From Anaerosacchariphilus polymeriproducens (lineage in GTDB: Bacteria > Bacillota > Clostridia > Lachnospirales > Lachnospiraceae), in contig NZ_QRCT01000019.1 of the NCBI RefSeq assembly GCF_003363435.1, positions 149,395 through 213,394 on the forward strand: 64,000 nucleotides of DNA, read 5' to 3'. The translations under genes were made by a program, and so were the position numbers. How positions within the stretch are numbered: the first letter of the stretch is position 1; every line of letters starts with the position of its first letter. Shown here in pieces: positions 42,617-53,004 of the stretch. The notes below the pieces were generated by a model. That model saw nothing but the letters and a program-made list of their open reading frames with translations, was not told the origin of the DNA and did no database searches.

Positions 42617-43630
42617 CTAATAATCAAACTGCCTATAATAACGGCGTATTACCATAGGATGTTTGAATTCATCTTCCATATGAGCATCTACGCGATTATT
42701 TACAGCATGCATGACCAAGTGAGAAATCGAACTTCTAAATTCAGGCCGGATTCCTTCCAGCTTATAATCTTTGGTATCAATGACTGTATAATTTTTACAT
42801 ACCTTTGATAAGAATGACGCTACCCTCTCAGACAGCGGACGCTGTTCATCTTCTCCAATGAATAAAGTCACTGGTGTTTCTGCCTCAATAATTTCCAACA
42901 TACCATGAAAAAACTCTGCGGATGTTATTGATTTGGTTCTAATCCAAAGTTGTTCTTCCCAATAGCACATAGCATAAGAATAGGTCGCTCCCCAATGGTT
43001 CCCTGCACCGATAAAATAGTGCGGCATATCCGGATGCTCCTTACAATAACGGTATTTTTCCTTTGCATAATCAGCTGCCCACTGATCCACTTCCTTTTCT
43101 ACTTCAACCAAGGCTTGGGGGAGAAATTTTTCCATTTCAAGATTATATTCATCATATTCCGGAAACTCACCATTATGATACATTAACCGATTTGCAACCA
43201 TAAAAAATTTCAACTGTTCATTCATCGGATATGAAATGCAAATATCGCACAACTTTGCAAGGAAAGAATTTTCTACATCAATAAATCCAAATACTTTTGC
43301 ACCTATCTCTTTGGCTTTTTTAACAGCATCGATCATTTCTACCGTATTTCCGGTCACCGACGAAAAGATAACAACTGATTTATCTGTAAATCGTTTATTT
43401 CCAGTCGTAATGAACTCTGCTGCATTTTCTACATACACAGGTATTGCACTTTTTCCTCTCATATATACTTCTACCTGCATACCAGATGCCCATGTACCTC
43501 CTATTCCCATAAAATAGATTCCATCAAATCCTTCCTTTTGGATTTTGTCCACTGCTTTTTCAATTTGAGAACGGAGCATTAGGGCTCCTTTCACATTATC
43601 TATTTGTTTTTGTTCTTCGAATTTTATCAT
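42617..43630 (-). CDS. frlB: Fructoselysine-6-phosphate deglycase-like SIS protein (FrlB)
   Basis: A 337-residue protein with two SIS (sugar isomerase) domains; the first has GIYFMGIGGTWASGMQVEVY-like and VIFSSVTGNTVEMIDA motifs that bind the phosphosugar. Length and type match E. coli FrlB (about 340 residues), which splits fructoselysine-6-phosphate into glucose-6-phosphate and lysine. The neighbours FrlD, FrlA, FrlC and two GntR regulators make this assignment firm at pathway level. Related Amadori substrates (fructose-asparagine type) remain possible. It is last in the operon, and the GntR gene ends about 20 bases upstream. Confidence 0.85.
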   Translation of the reverse strand: MIKFEEQKQIDNVKGALMLRSQIEKAVDKIQKEGFDGIYFMGIGGTWASGMQVEVYMRGKSAIPVYVENAAEFITTGNKRFTDKSVVIFSSVTGNTVEMIDAVKKAKEIGAKVFGFIDVENSFLAKLCDICISYPMNEQLKFFMVANRLMYHNGEFPEYDEYNLEMEKFLPQALVEVEKEVDQWAADYAKEKYRYCKEHPDMPHYFIGAGNHWGATYSYAMCYWEEQLWIRTKSITSAEFFHGMLEIIEAETPVTLFIGEDEQRPLSERVASFLSKVCKNYTVIDTKDYKLEGIRPEFRSSISHLVMHAVNNRVDAHMEDEFKHPMVIRRYYRQFDY

Positions 43631-43650
43631 ATCTTTTACTCCTATCTGTA

Positions 43651-44379
43651 CTATTTATGAAAATGTACTGTAAAATTACACTTATCTCCTCTTGTATAAG
43701 ATCTTGAATATTCTATGACTCTTTCATCTTCATCATATGTGAGGCAGGAAAAAAGAAATACGGTCTGCTCTTTCGTAATATCTAGAAGTCTCGCATCCGC
43801 CTGCGTTAAACGTACTAAATCCAAGGTCTGCCATGCCCTTATCGGATTGATTCCATAAAATTTATATATCTCGAACATACTGAATACAGAAAGATCAATA
43901 CCTTCCACCTTTGGTACAAGATTATATGGTATAAAGATTTCCTGCAATGCAATCGCTTCATCCTCTGCATAATCCAAACGTTTTATATAATACAAACTGT
44001 CTTCTTCCCCAATTCCAAATATTTCGGCATATTTTCTCCCAGCTAAACGCTGTCCTTTTTGCAAAATTTTCTTCTTCGGCTGAAGGTTTTTATCTGTCAT
44101 AGTCTGTGAAAAACCACCAAGTACTTCTAGATCACGTTCAATCGGTGTCATGACATAAACGCCTTTTCCCTGTACCCGTTTTAATAAACCTTCATTCACA
44201 AGTACATCAATTGCATTTCGAACCGTAAGCCTGTTAATCCCATACGTGTCCGCCAATGTATTTTCAGAAGGGATTGCTGTTCCGGGTAGGTATTCTCCCT
44301 CCTCTATTTTATTTCGTATGACCTCCCTTAATTGTAAATATATGGAGGATTGATAATCTATTTCAGTTGTCTTTTTCAA
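43651..44379 (-). CDS. GntR/HutC-family regulator (HTH + UTRA), second regulator in the frl operon
   Basis: 242 residues. The N-terminal winged HTH (LREVIRNKIEEGEYLPGTAI, PSENTLADTYGINRLTVRNA) is followed by a UTRA ligand-binding domain typical of HutC-group repressors that sense phosphosugars. It lies between frlD and frlB. E. coli frl has only one regulator, FrlR, so this is an extra one and may sense a different intermediate or control a related locus. Confidence 0.88.
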   Translation of the reverse strand: MKKTTEIDYQSSIYLQLREVIRNKIEEGEYLPGTAIPSENTLADTYGINRLTVRNAIDVLVNEGLLKRVQGKGVYVMTPIERDLEVLGGFSQTMTDKNLQPKKKILQKGQRLAGRKYAEIFGIGEEDSLYYIKRLDYAEDEAIALQEIFIPYNLVPKVEGIDLSVFSMFEIYKFYGINPIRAWQTLDLVRLTQADARLLDITKEQTVFLFSCLTYDEDERVIEYSRSYTRGDKCNFTVHFHK

Positions 44380-44398
44380 CGTAAATCTCCTTCCTCTA

Positions 44399-45184
44399 TT
44401 ACCATGCTCCCCTGTATTCCAATGTAATGCTGGAATTGGAAGCTCCCATTTCCATACATTCTTTGATTGCTTTTCCTTCTAAGATCCCTTTTAAAAATCC
44501 GGCAATATAACTGTCACCTGCTCCCATGGTGTCTACTACATTACATGGAACAATTCCAAATCGCTCAAATTCATTTCCATTAAATACAATACTTCCCTTT
44601 TCTCCTAATGTCGCTATCACAAGTTCGGGACCCTTCCTATATATTTCTTTCATTTTCTCCCTCAGCTGTTCTGTTTCTCCGTCATCTGTTGCAAAAAACA
44701 AATAATTAACATGAGGAATAGCCGTAATAGAAGCAGCATCGTCCGGTCTTGTTGCGGCATCAAAAGCAACCTTTACTCCTCTTTTCCTAATTGCTTCCAG
44801 ATCGTTTTCCACCTTACCCCACAATCCTGATACTACCAAATCATGCTGACAGAGAAATTCCAAATCTTCTGCTGATAATTTAAAATCAGCAAGAACCCCC
44901 TCATCATAATCACCAAAAATACGTTCTCCATCAATAAGCTCCACATGAGTGATCGCTGTATTACCTTTTGAAAAATGAATATGGGAAGTATCTACACCTT
45001 TTGCAGATACTGCATCTGCCATCAACCTGCCATATTGATCTGTACCCACTGCTCCTGTATAAGAAGCGCATCCTCCAAGCCGTACAAAATATACCGCAAC
45101 GTTTACGGGATTTCCTCCCGGATAAGCTTCTCCTATCTCATCGTAAACATCCATGCAATTATCTCCAACTGCTGCTAATTTCAT
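44399..45184 (-). CDS. frlD: Fructoselysine 6-kinase (PfkB family, FrlD)
   Basis: A 261-residue ribokinase-fold kinase. The N-terminal sugar-binding motif is GDNCMDVYDE, followed by YPGGNPVNVAVYFVRLGG. The C-terminal PfkB signature VDTMGAGDSYIAGFLKG contains the catalytic Asp and anion hole. E. coli FrlD is the same length and shares the GDNC start. It phosphorylates fructoselysine at C6 with ATP before cleavage by FrlB. It begins about 28 bases after the FrlR-like gene. Confidence 0.92.
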   Translation of the reverse strand: MKLAAVGDNCMDVYDEIGEAYPGGNPVNVAVYFVRLGGCASYTGAVGTDQYGRLMADAVSAKGVDTSHIHFSKGNTAITHVELIDGERIFGDYDEGVLADFKLSAEDLEFLCQHDLVVSGLWGKVENDLEAIRKRGVKVAFDAATRPDDAASITAIPHVNYLFFATDDGETEQLREKMKEIYRKGPELVIATLGEKGSIVFNGNEFERFGIVPCNVVDTMGAGDSYIAGFLKGILEGKAIKECMEMGASNSSITLEYRGAW

Positions 45185-45211
45185 CGTAAGTCCCTCCTTA
45201 CGATCATCCGC

Positions 45212-45934
45212 TCAGAGCCTTTTCAGTTCACTCGCGAAGCAGACATACTCTGAACGGGTAATCGATTTAAAGTATTCAAAAATCTTACCTTCATCATCAA
45301 CTGCAATACCGGATTGATAAATAACCGGATCACCTTCCTTCACTTGAAGATAACACGCTTCTTTTTCATCACAGTATGCAATGCTCAATTTTTCTTTACC
45401 ACCTGTTATAACCAAATGATAAGTTTCCCCCAATATTTCATACAGTGATGAATTCTCATTTATATGCTCGTCCAACTGCGGAAAACGTTCGTAATCCAAA
45501 TAGGTCGTCTCATACATTACCGGATACTCATCAAGAAACCGGATACGAATCACACGCAAGAGCTTGTGTCCTAGTGGAAGCTCCATTTTTTGCCCAATTC
45601 CTTTTGAAGTTTCACAAACTTCAACACTGATTACTTTGGTTGAAATTTCCCGTCCTGCTTTCAATGCTGTCTGATAAAATCCTTCTACATCTTGTAGATT
45701 TTTCATTAGTTTCTTTTTTGACACATAGGTTCCAGATCCATTTTTACTGTAAATCTTTCCCTCTAAAGTCAACTGCCTGATTGCACTTCGCAGAGTAGTA
45801 CGGTTTAACTCCCACATCATGCACATACTTCTTTCTGAAGGCAATTTATCATCTGGTTTTAATTTATTTTCTAAAATATAATTTTCAATTCTTTCCATTG
45901 CTTCTTCGCGAGGTTTTTGTTTCTCCATTCCCAT
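45212..45934 (-). CDS. frlR: GntR/HutC-family regulator (FrlR-like)
   Basis: 240 residues: winged HTH (ENYILENKLKPDDKLPSERS, MCMMWELNRTTLRSAIRQLT) and a UTRA domain. It is placed next to frlD in the operon, as in E. coli frlABCDR. A promoter with consensus hexamers lies at 45979-46007, so frlR and the genes after it can be transcribed separately from frlC-frlA. It probably binds the palindromic GT-N-TA-N-AC site at 48290-48299. Confidence 0.85.
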   Translation of the reverse strand: MGMEKQKPREEAMERIENYILENKLKPDDKLPSERSMCMMWELNRTTLRSAIRQLTLEGKIYSKNGSGTYVSKKKLMKNLQDVEGFYQTALKAGREISTKVISVEVCETSKGIGQKMELPLGHKLLRVIRIRFLDEYPVMYETTYLDYERFPQLDEHINENSSLYEILGETYHLVITGGKEKLSIAYCDEKEACYLQVKEGDPVIYQSGIAVDDEGKIFEYFKSITRSEYVCFASELKRL

Positions 45935-45978
45935 GACAGATACCCTTTTCTTCTAAATTTTGATTTTTCTCTACTTAA

Positions 45979-46007
45979 ATCTTAAGTCATCCGTCATAAA
46001 GTGTCAA
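45979..46007 (-). promoter_or_regulatory. Internal promoter upstream of frlR
   Basis: On the minus strand, TTGACA (46002-46007) and TAAGAT (45979-45984) are exactly 17 bases apart, about 45 bases before frlR. It lies after the FrlA stop. Confidence 0.75.
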
Positions 46008-46032
46008 TCTTACCTCACTACAAATGTAATTT

Positions 46033-47409
<1,377 letters not shown>

Positions 47410-47414
47410 TTATA

Positions 47415-48245
47415 TTAAAAACCGGCTTCTTTCATATACTTACGTATCGTATCAATGACTCTTCTTGTATACAATCTGGGTTCATTGATGTATCCTGTCA
47501 CAAGCTCTAGGGTTACTGTTTTTTCATATCCTGATTCTTTTAATTCTTTAAAAAGCTCCGGCAGCGGTATGGCTCCATCACCCGGAACAATATGATTTTC
47601 TGTCCCTTGTTCGCCATCAATGATATGCATATGGTGAATTTTCTTTCCTAGTTTTTCTATGTAAGCCATAATGCTTTCATGTTGTACAAAAGGTGCTACA
47701 ATATCACACATTCCAACCAAAAAAGGGGAATCAATCTGTTTGAATAATTCCATCAAGTCATTCGCGTTTTTGATAACATTGGTCTCATAAGGCGTCAGTG
47801 GTTCTACGATTAGTTTCACCCCGGTTTTTTCTGCATAATCCGTCAATTCCCTTATGGTCGTTCGCAAACGCTCCCATATTTCCTCGTAAGTTGCCAAATA
47901 ACCTGCATGGGCAGTTGAAATCAACATAAATTCCGAATTCATTTCTTTTGCCATATCCAGACAGATTTTTAGATATGCAACTGCATCTTGTCTTTGCAGT
48001 TCAGTGCCAATCATGAAATTGTATGGATAAGCATTATGCTCCGGTGTATATCCAAGCACTGGCATCTCGTACTTATCAATCAGTCTTTTGACTTCTTCAA
48101 TTTCGCCTGCCTTTAAATCCGGTGCATAAGCATGAGGCCGCCCGCCCCATAACTCAATAAAATCATATCCAAAACGTTTTGCATCTTCAAAACAATGTTC
48201 CAGTGGATTTCTTTGATAGCCTGATGTAAACATTCCCAATAACAT
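47415..48245 (-). CDS. frlC: Fructoselysine 3-epimerase (FrlC)
   Basis: A 276-residue TIM-barrel sugar isomerase/epimerase. It closely follows E. coli FrlC: GMFTSGYQRNPLEHCFEDA at the start, then IELWGGRPHAYAPDLKAG, LISTAHAGYL, EPLTPYETNV and LVTGYINEPRLY. The divalent-metal ligands of the family (Glu, Asp, His, Glu) fall in these motifs. FrlC interconverts psicoselysine and fructoselysine, feeding both into the FrlD/FrlB pathway. It is the first gene of the operon, about 80 bases after a near-consensus promoter. Confidence 0.95.
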   Translation of the reverse strand: MLLGMFTSGYQRNPLEHCFEDAKRFGYDFIELWGGRPHAYAPDLKAGEIEEVKRLIDKYEMPVLGYTPEHNAYPYNFMIGTELQRQDAVAYLKICLDMAKEMNSEFMLISTAHAGYLATYEEIWERLRTTIRELTDYAEKTGVKLIVEPLTPYETNVIKNANDLMELFKQIDSPFLVGMCDIVAPFVQHESIMAYIEKLGKKIHHMHIIDGEQGTENHIVPGDGAIPLPELFKELKESGYEKTVTLELVTGYINEPRLYTRRVIDTIRKYMKEAGF

Positions 48246-48289
48246 TTCATTCTCTCCTTTCTTCTTAAACTTCTTTTTTTATCACGTTT

Positions 48290-48354
48290 TGTATATACAT
48301 GTTGTTAATTATATTGTACCACTTTAAAATAACACCAAGCGGATACATTGTCAA
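48290..48354 (-). promoter_or_regulatory. frl operon promoter and GntR/HutC-type operator
   Basis: TTGACA (48349-48354) and TATTTT (48326-48331) are 17 bases apart on the minus strand. Downstream of the expected start, TGTATATACA (48290-48299) is a perfect palindrome and fits the HutC-group consensus GT-N-TA-N-AC. The repressor would sit just after the start site. The rest of 48246-48599 shows only AT-rich sequence and the terminator at 48545-48588. Confidence 0.75.
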
Positions 48355-48544
48355 CATTATTTCTAAATTTATTGTATATTGTTTTGTATTTTTGTTGGTA
48401 TTGCACATTTTTAGACTGAGCTATTGTTCTAAATGAACTAATTAAAGTACTTAAATCTTACTCAAAATCTTATGTCATTATTTTTATAAATCCAAAAACA
48501 AATTGGTATGATATTTAATTGCACTTATTTATGTTTAAACCAAG

Positions 48545-48588
48545 AAAAAGCTGAGCTATTTCTTGATTGAAATTAACTCAGCCTTTTT
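48545..48588 (-). terminator. Terminator of the PPC-domain protein gene
   Basis: AAAAAGCTGAGC / CTCAGCCTTTTT arms surround a loop of about 20 bases, 12 bases after the stop at 48600, with a T-run on the minus strand. Confidence 0.85.
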
Positions 48589-48599
48589 AAAACTACTAT

Positions 48600-49958
48600 C
48601 TATTTAAATTCAGTAAATTTTTGTGGCATATTTAACTCAACAAAGTAATAATTAATATTAGTATCTATCACTTTTCCTGTTACTGCATCTACATAAAAAA
48701 TGGCATAATCATTATCTCCAAATGTTAAATATCTAAAATCATATCCTAAACTACAAAAATATGTATATTTAAAATTATTCATTAGAACCTGGATACAATC
48801 TTTTGATGATACACTTTGCGGTCCATTATATGTACCATTTTTCAAGTATCCAGGATAAAATGAAGTTTTGGCATTTGTTTCTACATCCTGTATCCTTCTA
48901 TAATTAGCTGTATAATGATATTTCCAATTCATATTAACCGCATTACCATTTACATACAAAGTTCCATGTGTCATTTCAACAAATTGTCCTGTTTTTGTAT
49001 AAATAATATTAGAGTTGGAATCTTTTCTTTTCAAAACCTTCAAGTTATATGAAGCCGCAGCATTAAAACCTTTTTCACTTGCTACACAGATATAATATGA
49101 GCCTGTCCCTAAACTTATCGAACCTGATTTATTTGCCGAACAAGACATATTACCAAGACCGTTAAACGATGCATCATATATATAGATGTTATATGTACTT
49201 TCTGCTGGTATATTTGATAAGGAGACCAAATATGTACCATCGCTTGATACAGTTAATTTTGACCAATCCTCATCGTATCCATTATCGATTGTATTGTTTG
49301 TATTTATGTAATCGGTATACTCAGTTGCAAAATCTGGGATATCATCAGGTTCACAACTATCGTAGGTAGCAATCGGAGCAATCATAAAACGATAGGTTAC
49401 ATTTTCATTGGCAGCTGCTTTTACTGGTACTACTCTTAAAAAGTAGTAACCTGCTTCACCAACTGCACTAAGATTCTCCATAGAGGATCCGCCATATATT
49501 GAATATGATATCAAAGATAAGGTTCCATCCTCTTTATATTGATACAAATAAATATCATAATCACCATCAGAAGGCTGCTCCAAAATTACTGATATCTTGT
49601 TTTTACTACTCATATTGAAATAATACCAATTTTCTGTATCGCTCGCACTATCTGTGATTAATTTACTTAAATAAGAGCTGTCCAGGTATATAGCTGTATC
49701 AGGTGTAGTATGTCCAGACTCTCTAAGTTTGCTCTTGTTTTCATTATTCACGGATATGTGGTTAAAAACATCATTCATCTGAGCTGTAGTATCTTTTATT
49801 GAAAATTTATTATCTTCTGTATGTTCAATTCCTGTAAGCTCTGACACATTTTCAGTTGTTTGTGCTGCATTTACTACTACAACATGTTTAGGCGAAAGTG
49901 TTGCCGCCAGTGCCATCAGCATTACGATTGTCGTCGTAATTACTTTCCTTTTCTTCAT
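48600..49958 (-). CDS. Secreted protein with two PPC (pre-peptidase C-terminal) domains
   Basis: 452 residues. A Sec signal peptide (KKRKVITTTIVMLMALAATL, cleavage after VNAA near 32) has no lipobox. Two PPC-type beta-sandwich domains follow at about 75-190 (SDTENWYYFNMSSKNKISVI, GYYFLRVVPV) and 195-310 (GYDEDWSKLTV, GSYYICVASEKG). The C-terminal ~130 residues include a strand-rich domain with WKYHYTANYRRIQDVE. PPC domains usually flank secreted proteases, but no peptidase domain is present. It is a single-gene unit; the role may be binding at the cell surface or to extracellular substrates. Confidence 0.8.
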   Translation of the reverse strand: MKKRKVITTTIVMLMALAATLSPKHVVVVNAAQTTENVSELTGIEHTEDNKFSIKDTTAQMNDVFNHISVNNENKSKLRESGHTTPDTAIYLDSSYLSKLITDSASDTENWYYFNMSSKNKISVILEQPSDGDYDIYLYQYKEDGTLSLISYSIYGGSSMENLSAVGEAGYYFLRVVPVKAAANENVTYRFMIAPIATYDSCEPDDIPDFATEYTDYINTNNTIDNGYDEDWSKLTVSSDGTYLVSLSNIPAESTYNIYIYDASFNGLGNMSCSANKSGSISLGTGSYYICVASEKGFNAAASYNLKVLKRKDSNSNIIYTKTGQFVEMTHGTLYVNGNAVNMNWKYHYTANYRRIQDVETNAKTSFYPGYLKNGTYNGPQSVSSKDCIQVLMNNFKYTYFCSLGYDFRYLTFGDNDYAIFYVDAVTGKVIDTNINYYFVELNMPQKFTEFK

Positions 49959-50112
49959 GAAAATTCCTCCTTTTGAAAAAGTTAAATTATAAATTGATAC
50001 CTCCTCTATATAACATTCTATTTTGACTTTTCAACCATCTTGACAGAAAATTAACATTCAAATTGTTGAAAATAATTTAATAACATTTTAATATACCTAA
50101 AATGATACAAAT

Positions 50113-50139
50113 GGGGCAGTCACTTATTGTAACTGCCCT
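50113..50139. other. Unassigned hairpin in an intergenic gap
   Basis: GGGCAGT / ACTGCCC arms with an 11-base interval form a stable stem. No T-run follows on either strand, and it is not next to a gene end. The surrounding gap 49959-50585 otherwise holds the PPC gene promoter region, the antitoxin relic at 50259-50440 and the terminator at 50513-50576. Confidence 0.35.
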
Positions 50140-50258
50140 GCAATGGTTAAGATTATATTTGTAGTTTTAAAAACTGTATACTTAAATTTTCTTTCCATTA
50201 TTCTTTTGTTTCATTAGTTGAATTTATCCCAAATAGTATTTGCATAAAATCCTGTTTC

Positions 50259-50440
50259 TCATTCAAGATTGTAACTACTTTTAGCTTCAACTTGATCGGC
50301 TGATAACCAACCTTGCTGAGCGTTCTCCCTTTTCTAAAGCTGCTACTAGTTTTTTAGATGCTACCAGTTCATCCAATTCCTGAATTTAATAATGGCATAT
50401 TCTCCTCTTCCATTCTTTGTAAGATAAATTAACTTCCTAT
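50259..50440 (-). pseudogene. Decayed Phd/YefM-type antitoxin fragment
   Basis: Read across two frameshifts, the minus strand gives LTKNGRGEYAII, then ELDELVASKKLVAALEKGERSA, then QGWLSADQVEAK and a stop at 50259. The order LTKNG-x-GEYAII followed by an EKGE-(x)SA-GWLSADxVEA end is typical of short Phd/YefM-like antitoxins. No intact toxin gene follows. It is a remnant of a toxin-antitoxin pair. Confidence 0.4.
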
Positions 50441-50512
50441 AGTTAGCTCTTTCAATACTTAATCAATCCAAACAAACATGTTAATTTACACGTCTATTTG
50501 AGATGCAAACGC

Positions 50513-50576
50513 AAAAAATTTCTCTCTTTTATTTTCTTGTATCTTGGAAACCATAAAAGAAAACGAAAGAGAGAAA
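50513..50576 (-). terminator. Terminator at the end of the sactipeptide cluster
   Basis: TTTCTCTCTTT / AAAGAGAGAAA-type arms enclose a long partly paired loop, followed on the minus strand by TTTTTTGCG. It lies ten bases after the M16-like gene stop and ends the long unit from the right. Confidence 0.8.
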
Positions 50577-50585
50577 CCTATAATA

Positions 50586-51788
50586 TTAGTAAATTATTTT
50601 AATACTATTTTTATTTAATGCTCCTACTTTTTTAAGTATATATTCATAATATTCCTGATATTGTAAACCTTTTAGCATCTCAACTAAATCTGATTTTTGA
50701 TTCACTAAACAATACGAACTATATCCCAGTGCAGAATAATTTATTAAATCCATTCTTATATCCTTTTCGTTAATTTCGGCTTGATTAAAATTTATGAAAT
50801 AGTTTATAATAGAATCTAATATTTGTTTAAAACTATTAATTTCCATAATTTCATTTAGGATTTTGCTGCATTCATCAAAATTTTCCACTTGAATAAAATC
50901 CTTATATTTAATTGAATCCATTTCACTAATCGTAATCATAAAATATAATTGATCCTCTCGAATGAAAAATTTCTCATATGTAATATAATCACTAAGCTTC
51001 AATTCTCTGCTCAAGTAGTTACATACCTGCATTAAAAATATTTCGCCTAAAATGATTTCATAAAGGGATTTGTAAAAATTATTCTTAATAATAATTTTTA
51101 CATCATTATTTTCCAATTTATGAAGAAATCTTGGAATCTTGATGTTTTCAAATTTATACTCATTTATAGCGTTCTTTTCTACTATAATATTCTTAGATAA
51201 ATGTAATCTCCTTAGCTCAAATTCATTTAAGACAAAAATTTCGTTTTTCCTGTTATAAACGTATTTGTAAGAATTGAAATGATTATAATTCATATTTAAA
51301 TACTCAACAACACCACTATGTTCCATTTGCCTAATGTGTTCTGCATTTCCAATCGGTAATAAGATTTCATTATTGTTGTCAGCCAATACGGATAACAGTT
51401 CAATAAGCTTATTAGTTTTATCTTGATTAAAATCTATTTCATCCAAAATTTCTTTCTTTGACGCAATAAAAGCTTCTTTGTTATATCCATTTTTCTTTTT
51501 TATATGATTTATTATTTGGTCAAATTCTTGGAATGAAATTTTTACCTCCTTTTCCGTAGAAACATACCAATAATAACAAGTATAATAAAAACTTGTAAAT
51601 CCATGGATTTTGATTCCTTCAAATAAACTATTATAATATGAGTTATTAATTAAGTAGTGTTCTATCAAATGTGCTACGCCATTTTTCTCTAACGGATCAT
51701 CATTGCTTCCTTTGCGAACAATATATTGACATACAAATGGCATACAATTGTTTTCTTCTCCTGCAAACATAATCTTCTCGTTTTTCAT
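50586..51788 (-). CDS. M16-like zinc peptidase, single-domain pair size
   Basis: 400 residues. The inverted zinc motif HxxEH is at His40-Glu43-His44 (GVAHLIEHYL), and the downstream acidic helix (ASKKEILDEIDFNQ, ~110-120) supplies the third ligand, as in M16 enzymes. No signal peptide is seen, so it should be cytosolic. M16 peptidases occur in several RiPP clusters (for example AlbF of subtilosin) and remove leader sequences. The exporter in this cluster has no peptidase domain, so this enzyme is the best candidate for leader processing. The region after ~200 is divergent from known M16 proteins. It is last in the unit. Confidence 0.72.
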   Translation of the reverse strand: MKNEKIMFAGEENNCMPFVCQYIVRKGSNDDPLEKNGVAHLIEHYLINNSYYNSLFEGIKIHGFTSFYYTCYYWYVSTEKEVKISFQEFDQIINHIKKKNGYNKEAFIASKKEILDEIDFNQDKTNKLIELLSVLADNNNEILLPIGNAEHIRQMEHSGVVEYLNMNYNHFNSYKYVYNRKNEIFVLNEFELRRLHLSKNIIVEKNAINEYKFENIKIPRFLHKLENNDVKIIIKNNFYKSLYEIILGEIFLMQVCNYLSRELKLSDYITYEKFFIREDQLYFMITISEMDSIKYKDFIQVENFDECSKILNEIMEINSFKQILDSIINYFINFNQAEINEKDIRMDLINYSALGYSSYCLVNQKSDLVEMLKGLQYQEYYEYILKKVGALNKNSIKIIY

Positions 51789-51827
51789 ATCTACTTATCC
51801 TTTACCAATTCATATATGTTTTATTGT

Positions 51828-53000
51828 CTACAGTTTCTTCATGCGTTTCATATCCGAAAATACTACTGCTAAAATTAATAATAAAATAGACAACACTGCA
51901 GATACAAGAGCAGTCCAGCTTAAACCGGTAAAACTATTTCCCATGATTCTATATATATCATTTTCCGTATAATAATGTAAAAAATCTGTCATCCTTAATG
52001 GCATAAAATTAGCAAAAAGATGATTGACAGGATAGAGTGGTATCTGATCAAATAGTAATAATAATATCCAGAAGAATATAATTATCACTGCTCCTGTCAT
52101 TACTCCTTCTGTCAATATAGTCAAAAGCAAAGTAAGTGCAATTAAGAAAATCATTGCCAATAATCCAATAAGAACATTAATACCGATTTGCTGTATATAA
52201 GTAATGTTATAGACCGAAAAAAACGTGGCTGCATTGCTCTGGATAGGCTGGCTGCCTCCCTCCCATCCAAAAGGTGTCATCATAACAATCGTATATAGCA
52301 TAACACCAAACAAATATAATACGATTCCTACCATAAATGCGGTAATTAGCCTTGCACGGTCTAATTTCTTTTTCCCGTATCGGGTAGACCGGTATAGGTC
52401 TTTCATTTTGGTTTGCGGTTCACTGCCAAAAAGAGGAAGTAAAATAAGTGCAATCAGAACAAGCAAGAGAGGCATAAACTTTCTCATATTCTCATTCAAT
52501 ACCTTCCAGCCTTCCGCATAATCCATTGGGATTGGCGAAGAAAGCTGTCCGGCTTGTTCCATCATCTTCTCTTTCTCTGATTTCGTATAGTTTATTCTAG
52601 AACTATCATCCAGCATTTCCTGAATATTGGACAGACGTTTTGAATAGAAACTTTTTATTTCCTTATCTGATAAATCCTGTACCTTTTTTCCATCATAATT
52701 CATTGCCACTAAGTCTTCCAAGTTTGTTTCATCCACATAAGATGAAGATTCTTCTTTATTTTTCAGTGATAATAAATAGTCTTCTTTCAAGAATTTTACC
52801 TTGGTATTTTCTTTCCCATGCGTTAAATTCTCTTTCCAGGTTTGCACTACACCCGTATTATTCAAAACATCATAATTTTTTACCGCGTAATAACTGTTAT
52901 TCACAGAAAACAAAAGTAACACCACAAAAAATAAGATAAGAAACTTTTTATTTAAAATCCTTTTTCTTTCTATCTTTATAATCTCCTTCAATCTTATCAC
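51828..53000 (-). CDS. ABC-2 type membrane permease (putative immunity transporter)
   Basis: 390 residues. The first membrane helix (about 19-37) is followed by a large extracellular domain of about 130 residues (FLKEDYLLSLKNKEESSSYV). Five helices fill the C-terminal half, as in ABC-2 permeases of bacteriocin-immunity or bacitracin-type exporters. It pairs with the next permease and with the ATPase at 54899-55777. It begins five bases before the end of the upstream permease gene region, with a good ribosome site. The substrate is inferred to be the cluster's own peptide. Confidence 0.82.
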   Translation of the reverse strand: MIRLKEIIKIERKRILNKKFLILFFVVLLLFSVNNSYYAVKNYDVLNNTGVVQTWKENLTHGKENTKVKFLKEDYLLSLKNKEESSSYVDETNLEDLVAMNYDGKKVQDLSDKEIKSFYSKRLSNIQEMLDDSSRINYTKSEKEKMMEQAGQLSSPIPMDYAEGWKVLNENMRKFMPLLLVLIALILLPLFGSEPQTKMKDLYRSTRYGKKKLDRARLITAFMVGIVLYLFGVMLYTIVMMTPFGWEGGSQPIQSNAATFFSVYNITYIQQIGINVLIGLLAMIFLIALTLLLTILTEGVMTGAVIIIFFWILLLLFDQIPLYPVNHLFANFMPLRMTDFLHYYTENDIYRIMGNSFTGLSWTALVSAVLSILLLILAVVFSDMKRMKKL

Positions 53001-53004
53001 CTGC

